From assembly GCF_002027555.1 (NCBI RefSeq), contig NZ_MXAP01000025.1:1-14758 (forward strand): a DNA stretch of 14,758 nt, read 5' to 3'. This DNA is from Moraxella equi (lineage in GTDB: Bacteria; Pseudomonadota; Gammaproteobacteria; Pseudomonadales; Moraxellaceae). Of the stretch, positions 13,233 through 14,758 are shown piece after piece (within the stretch, counting starts at the first letter, position 1; each line of letters starts with the position of its first letter). A program made the translations under genes and the position numbers. The notes below the pieces were generated by a model. That model worked only from the letters and a program-made list of their open reading frames with translations, had not been told where the DNA came from and did not search any database.

Positions 13233-13862
13233 TTAGCGAGTGCCAAAAATCTTATCGCCAGCATCCCCAAGACCGGGGATGATATAGCCGTCTTCGTTCA
13301 GATGACTGTCAAGTGATGCGGTAAAAATCTCAACATCAGGGTGAGCATCATTGACAAGTTTTACGCCCTCGGGGGCGGCGACCAACACAAGGGCCTTGAT
13401 GCTTTGACAGCCATGTTTTTTTAGCATATCAATGGTGGCAACCATGCTACCGCCTGTGGCAAGCATGGGGTCTAGGATTAGGGCAGGGCGTTTCTCGATG
13501 TCTTTAACAAATTTTTCAAAAAATGGCACAGGTTCAAGTGTCTCTTCATCACGTTGTAAGCCGACAAATGAGATTTTGGCGGTGGGCAACAAATCAAGCA
13601 CGCCATCTAACATACCAAGTCCCGCTCGCAAAATCGGCACCAGTGTTACCGTCTTGCCCTTGACCTGCGTGCCTTTGATGGTGCTACCATCCCAGCCGTC
13701 CATGTCAAAATCTTCGGTCTCAAAATCACGGCTCGCTTCATATGCCATCAGCCGTCCAAGCTCGTTGGTGAGCGTGCGAAATTTATAGGTAGAACAGTTT
13801 TTTTCTCGCATGAGCGATAATTTGTGGCGGACAAGGGGGTGGTCAATGACGGTAATTTGCAT
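13233..13862 (-). CDS. upp: Uracil phosphoribosyltransferase
   Basis: Upp converts uracil and PRPP to UMP in pyrimidine salvage. The 209-residue protein is close to E. coli Upp along its whole length: [19 protein letters not shown] at the start, [14 protein letters not shown] (75-88), ETLEPVPFF (107-115), the PRPP loop [11 protein letters not shown] (130-140), VLVAAPEGV (159-167), and the uracil-binding end [17 protein letters not shown] (192-208). The start at 13862 follows GAG at 7 bases and matches the family. An upstream in-frame extension to 13997 is not supported. A candidate promoter, TAAAAT (13903-13908) with TTCATG 17 bases upstream, is weak. It converges on the metal operon. Confidence 0.97.
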   Translation of the reverse strand: MQITVIDHPLVRHKLSLMREKNCSTYKFRTLTNELGRLMAYEASRDFETEDFDMDGWDGSTIKGTQVKGKTVTLVPILRAGLGMLDGVLDLLPTAKISFVGLQRDEETLEPVPFFEKFVKDIEKRPALILDPMLATGGSMVATIDMLKKHGCQSIKALVLVAAPEGVKLVNDAHPDVEIFTASLDSHLNEDGYIIPGLGDAGDKIFGTR

Positions 13863-14224
13863 GATAATTCTCAATAAAGGTACAAAATGGGAGATTTGGT
13901 GTATTTTACCATTTAAGCAGGGTGGCATGAAGTGTTTTTGATAATTTTTTAATGAGAATAAAGTACAAATGTAAATACGGTTGTAATTATAAATCATTGA
14001 TAAACCTAATTTTTTCTAAAATGTAACAAATCATTTCAAAATAACCATTATGTCACCACAAACGCCAAATCAGCAATAATTCTTTACCGTTATACAGTAT
14101 CAAGTTTGATTTTCTTCTTATATAATACCAATCAAGATGAAGCAGTCTTACTTCTTAATGAGGTTAGGATTGTTTGATTTGATTATCATATTTTGTTTTG
14201 TTTACCTTATTTTAAGGAGTTCTT
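13863..14224. other. Divergent intergenic region between upp and the ACP-like gene
   Basis: These 362 AT-rich bases hold the divergent promoters. TATAAT at 14121-14126 is the best -10 candidate for the plus-strand gene, without a good -35 box. AAGGAG (14214-14219) lies 5 bases before its ATG. No ORF or large repeat is seen. Confidence 0.5.
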
Positions 14225-14644
14225 ATGAAAGCAGTTAAATTTATCGCCCCAATCTTCGCTCTTGGCGTTGCCTTTACAGGCGTGGCTCATGCAGAAGCGA
14301 CCATGGATGCGGCAAAAGCGGACGAAACCGCCACAAAAGTAAGACAAGTGTCATACAGTTGCAACAAGGGTGGTGCCGTCAAGGTTACTTATGGCTTTAA
14401 TAAGCAAAAACTACCAACCTATGCCGAAGCTCATTTAGGGGGCAAAACTCGCTTTTTGCCGATTAACTTAGCACATTCTGATGTTGCTGGCACATCTTTT
14501 GGTGATGAAAACAGTTGGACAATTAGTGGTGGTGCTATGACACTGGGTAACTACCATAAGTCAGATGTATTAATCATGGATCCAAATTCCGAAATTCAAT
14601 ACAAGCATTGTAAAGTTGTCGGCACTAAAAAGATTAAGGGTTAG
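14225..14644 (+). CDS. Adhesin complex protein (ACP)-like secreted lysozyme inhibitor
   Basis: The 139-residue precursor has a signal peptide cut after VAHA (residue 23). The mature part contains C46 in VSYSCNKGGAVKVTYGFNKQ (42-61) and C129 in QYKHCKVVG, probably joined by a disulfide. The stretch around the first Cys and the GFNKQxLxTYAxA pattern closely resemble the Neisseria adhesin complex protein, whose family has an eight-stranded barrel fold, is surface-exposed or periplasmic, inhibits C-type lysozyme, and has been studied as an adhesin and antigen. Lysozyme inhibition in this protein is inferred from family. AAGGAG sits 5 bases before the ATG, and a strong terminator follows the stop, so it is a single-gene unit. 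Confidence 0.88.
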   Translation: MKAVKFIAPIFALGVAFTGVAHAEATMDAAKADETATKVRQVSYSCNKGGAVKVTYGFNKQKLPTYAEAHLGGKTRFLPINLAHSDVAGTSFGDENSWTISGGAMTLGNYHKSDVLIMDPNSEIQYKHCKVVGTKKIKG

Positions 14645-14652
14645 TCTGCACG

Positions 14653-14681
14653 AAAAGACAGTCTACTGACTGTCTTTTTTT
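14653..14681 (+). terminator. Rho-independent terminator of the ACP-like gene
   Basis: A perfect 10-bp stem, AAAAGACAGT (14653-14662) with ACTGTCTTTT (14669-14678), has a CTACTG loop and ends in seven T. It starts 8 bases after the stop codon. Nothing further is recognised from 14682 to the window end. Confidence 0.95.
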
Positions 14682-14758
14682 AAATACACAACAAAATCAA
14701 TACCTTGCGCCACTTTCCTAAAAATATTCAAAAAAGTGCTTGACCCCCACCAAAAACC

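Noticed and set aside
13863..13997. Upstream in-frame extension of upp by 45 codons
   Set aside because: The extension has no family similarity, and the ATG at 13862 has a suitable ribosome-binding site and the standard Upp N-terminus.

Overview
The window looks like a chromosomal segment of a Moraxella-type gammaproteobacterium (Moraxellaceae). The evidence is gene content and family resemblance: an NsrR-type repressor, a cluster A-I metal ABC operon in sit/yfe/afe order, mpl, upp, and a secreted protein closely resembling the neisserial/Moraxella adhesin complex protein (ACP). Base composition is moderate, with AT-rich spacers and short dispersed palindromes. No phage, transposase, CRISPR array, tRNA or rRNA was seen.

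Layout. 1-279 is the 3' end of a Tex-like S1 RNA-binding gene with its terminator. 372-515 holds palindromic repeats and a hairpin. 518-1185 (minus) holds nsrR and a possible tiny ORF after it. 1343-1723 (minus) is a small membrane-protein gene interrupted by an in-frame TAG. 1876-3229 (minus) holds an Old Yellow Enzyme-type flavin oxidoreductase followed by an acidic 50-codon ORF with a strong ribosome-binding site, a double-glycine motif and a Cys-x4-Cys tail. 3445-4889 (minus) holds a luciferase-like flavin monooxygenase and an ArsR-type repressor. Their two promoters carry the same operator-like sequence, which suggests one regulator controlling itself and the oxidoreductase. 5011-6012 is an RluA-family pseudouridine synthase whose 3' end lies in a ~118-bp imperfect inverted repeat. 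6182-6409 (minus) is a small single-span membrane protein. 6410-7207 is a long AT-rich gap.

The right half is mainly housekeeping and transport. mpl (7208-8596) recycles murein tripeptide. A GlsB/YeaQ-type membrane protein follows at 8924-9181. Next comes a four-gene Mn/Fe uptake operon (9427-13226: lipoprotein receptor, ATPase, two permeases) with a Fur-box-like site in front and a strong terminator hairpin between receptor and ATPase genes. upp (13233-13862, minus) converges on the operon with only 6 bp between stop codons. A secreted ACP-like protein with its own terminator closes the window (14225-14644).

The observations most worth following are the unrecognised acidic double-glycine peptide beside the flavoenzyme, the shared ArsR/monooxygenase operator, the hairpin inside the metal operon, and the long inverted repeat at the end of the pseudouridine synthase gene. 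No complete new system is demonstrated. The peptide has no recognisable modification or export enzyme in this window.
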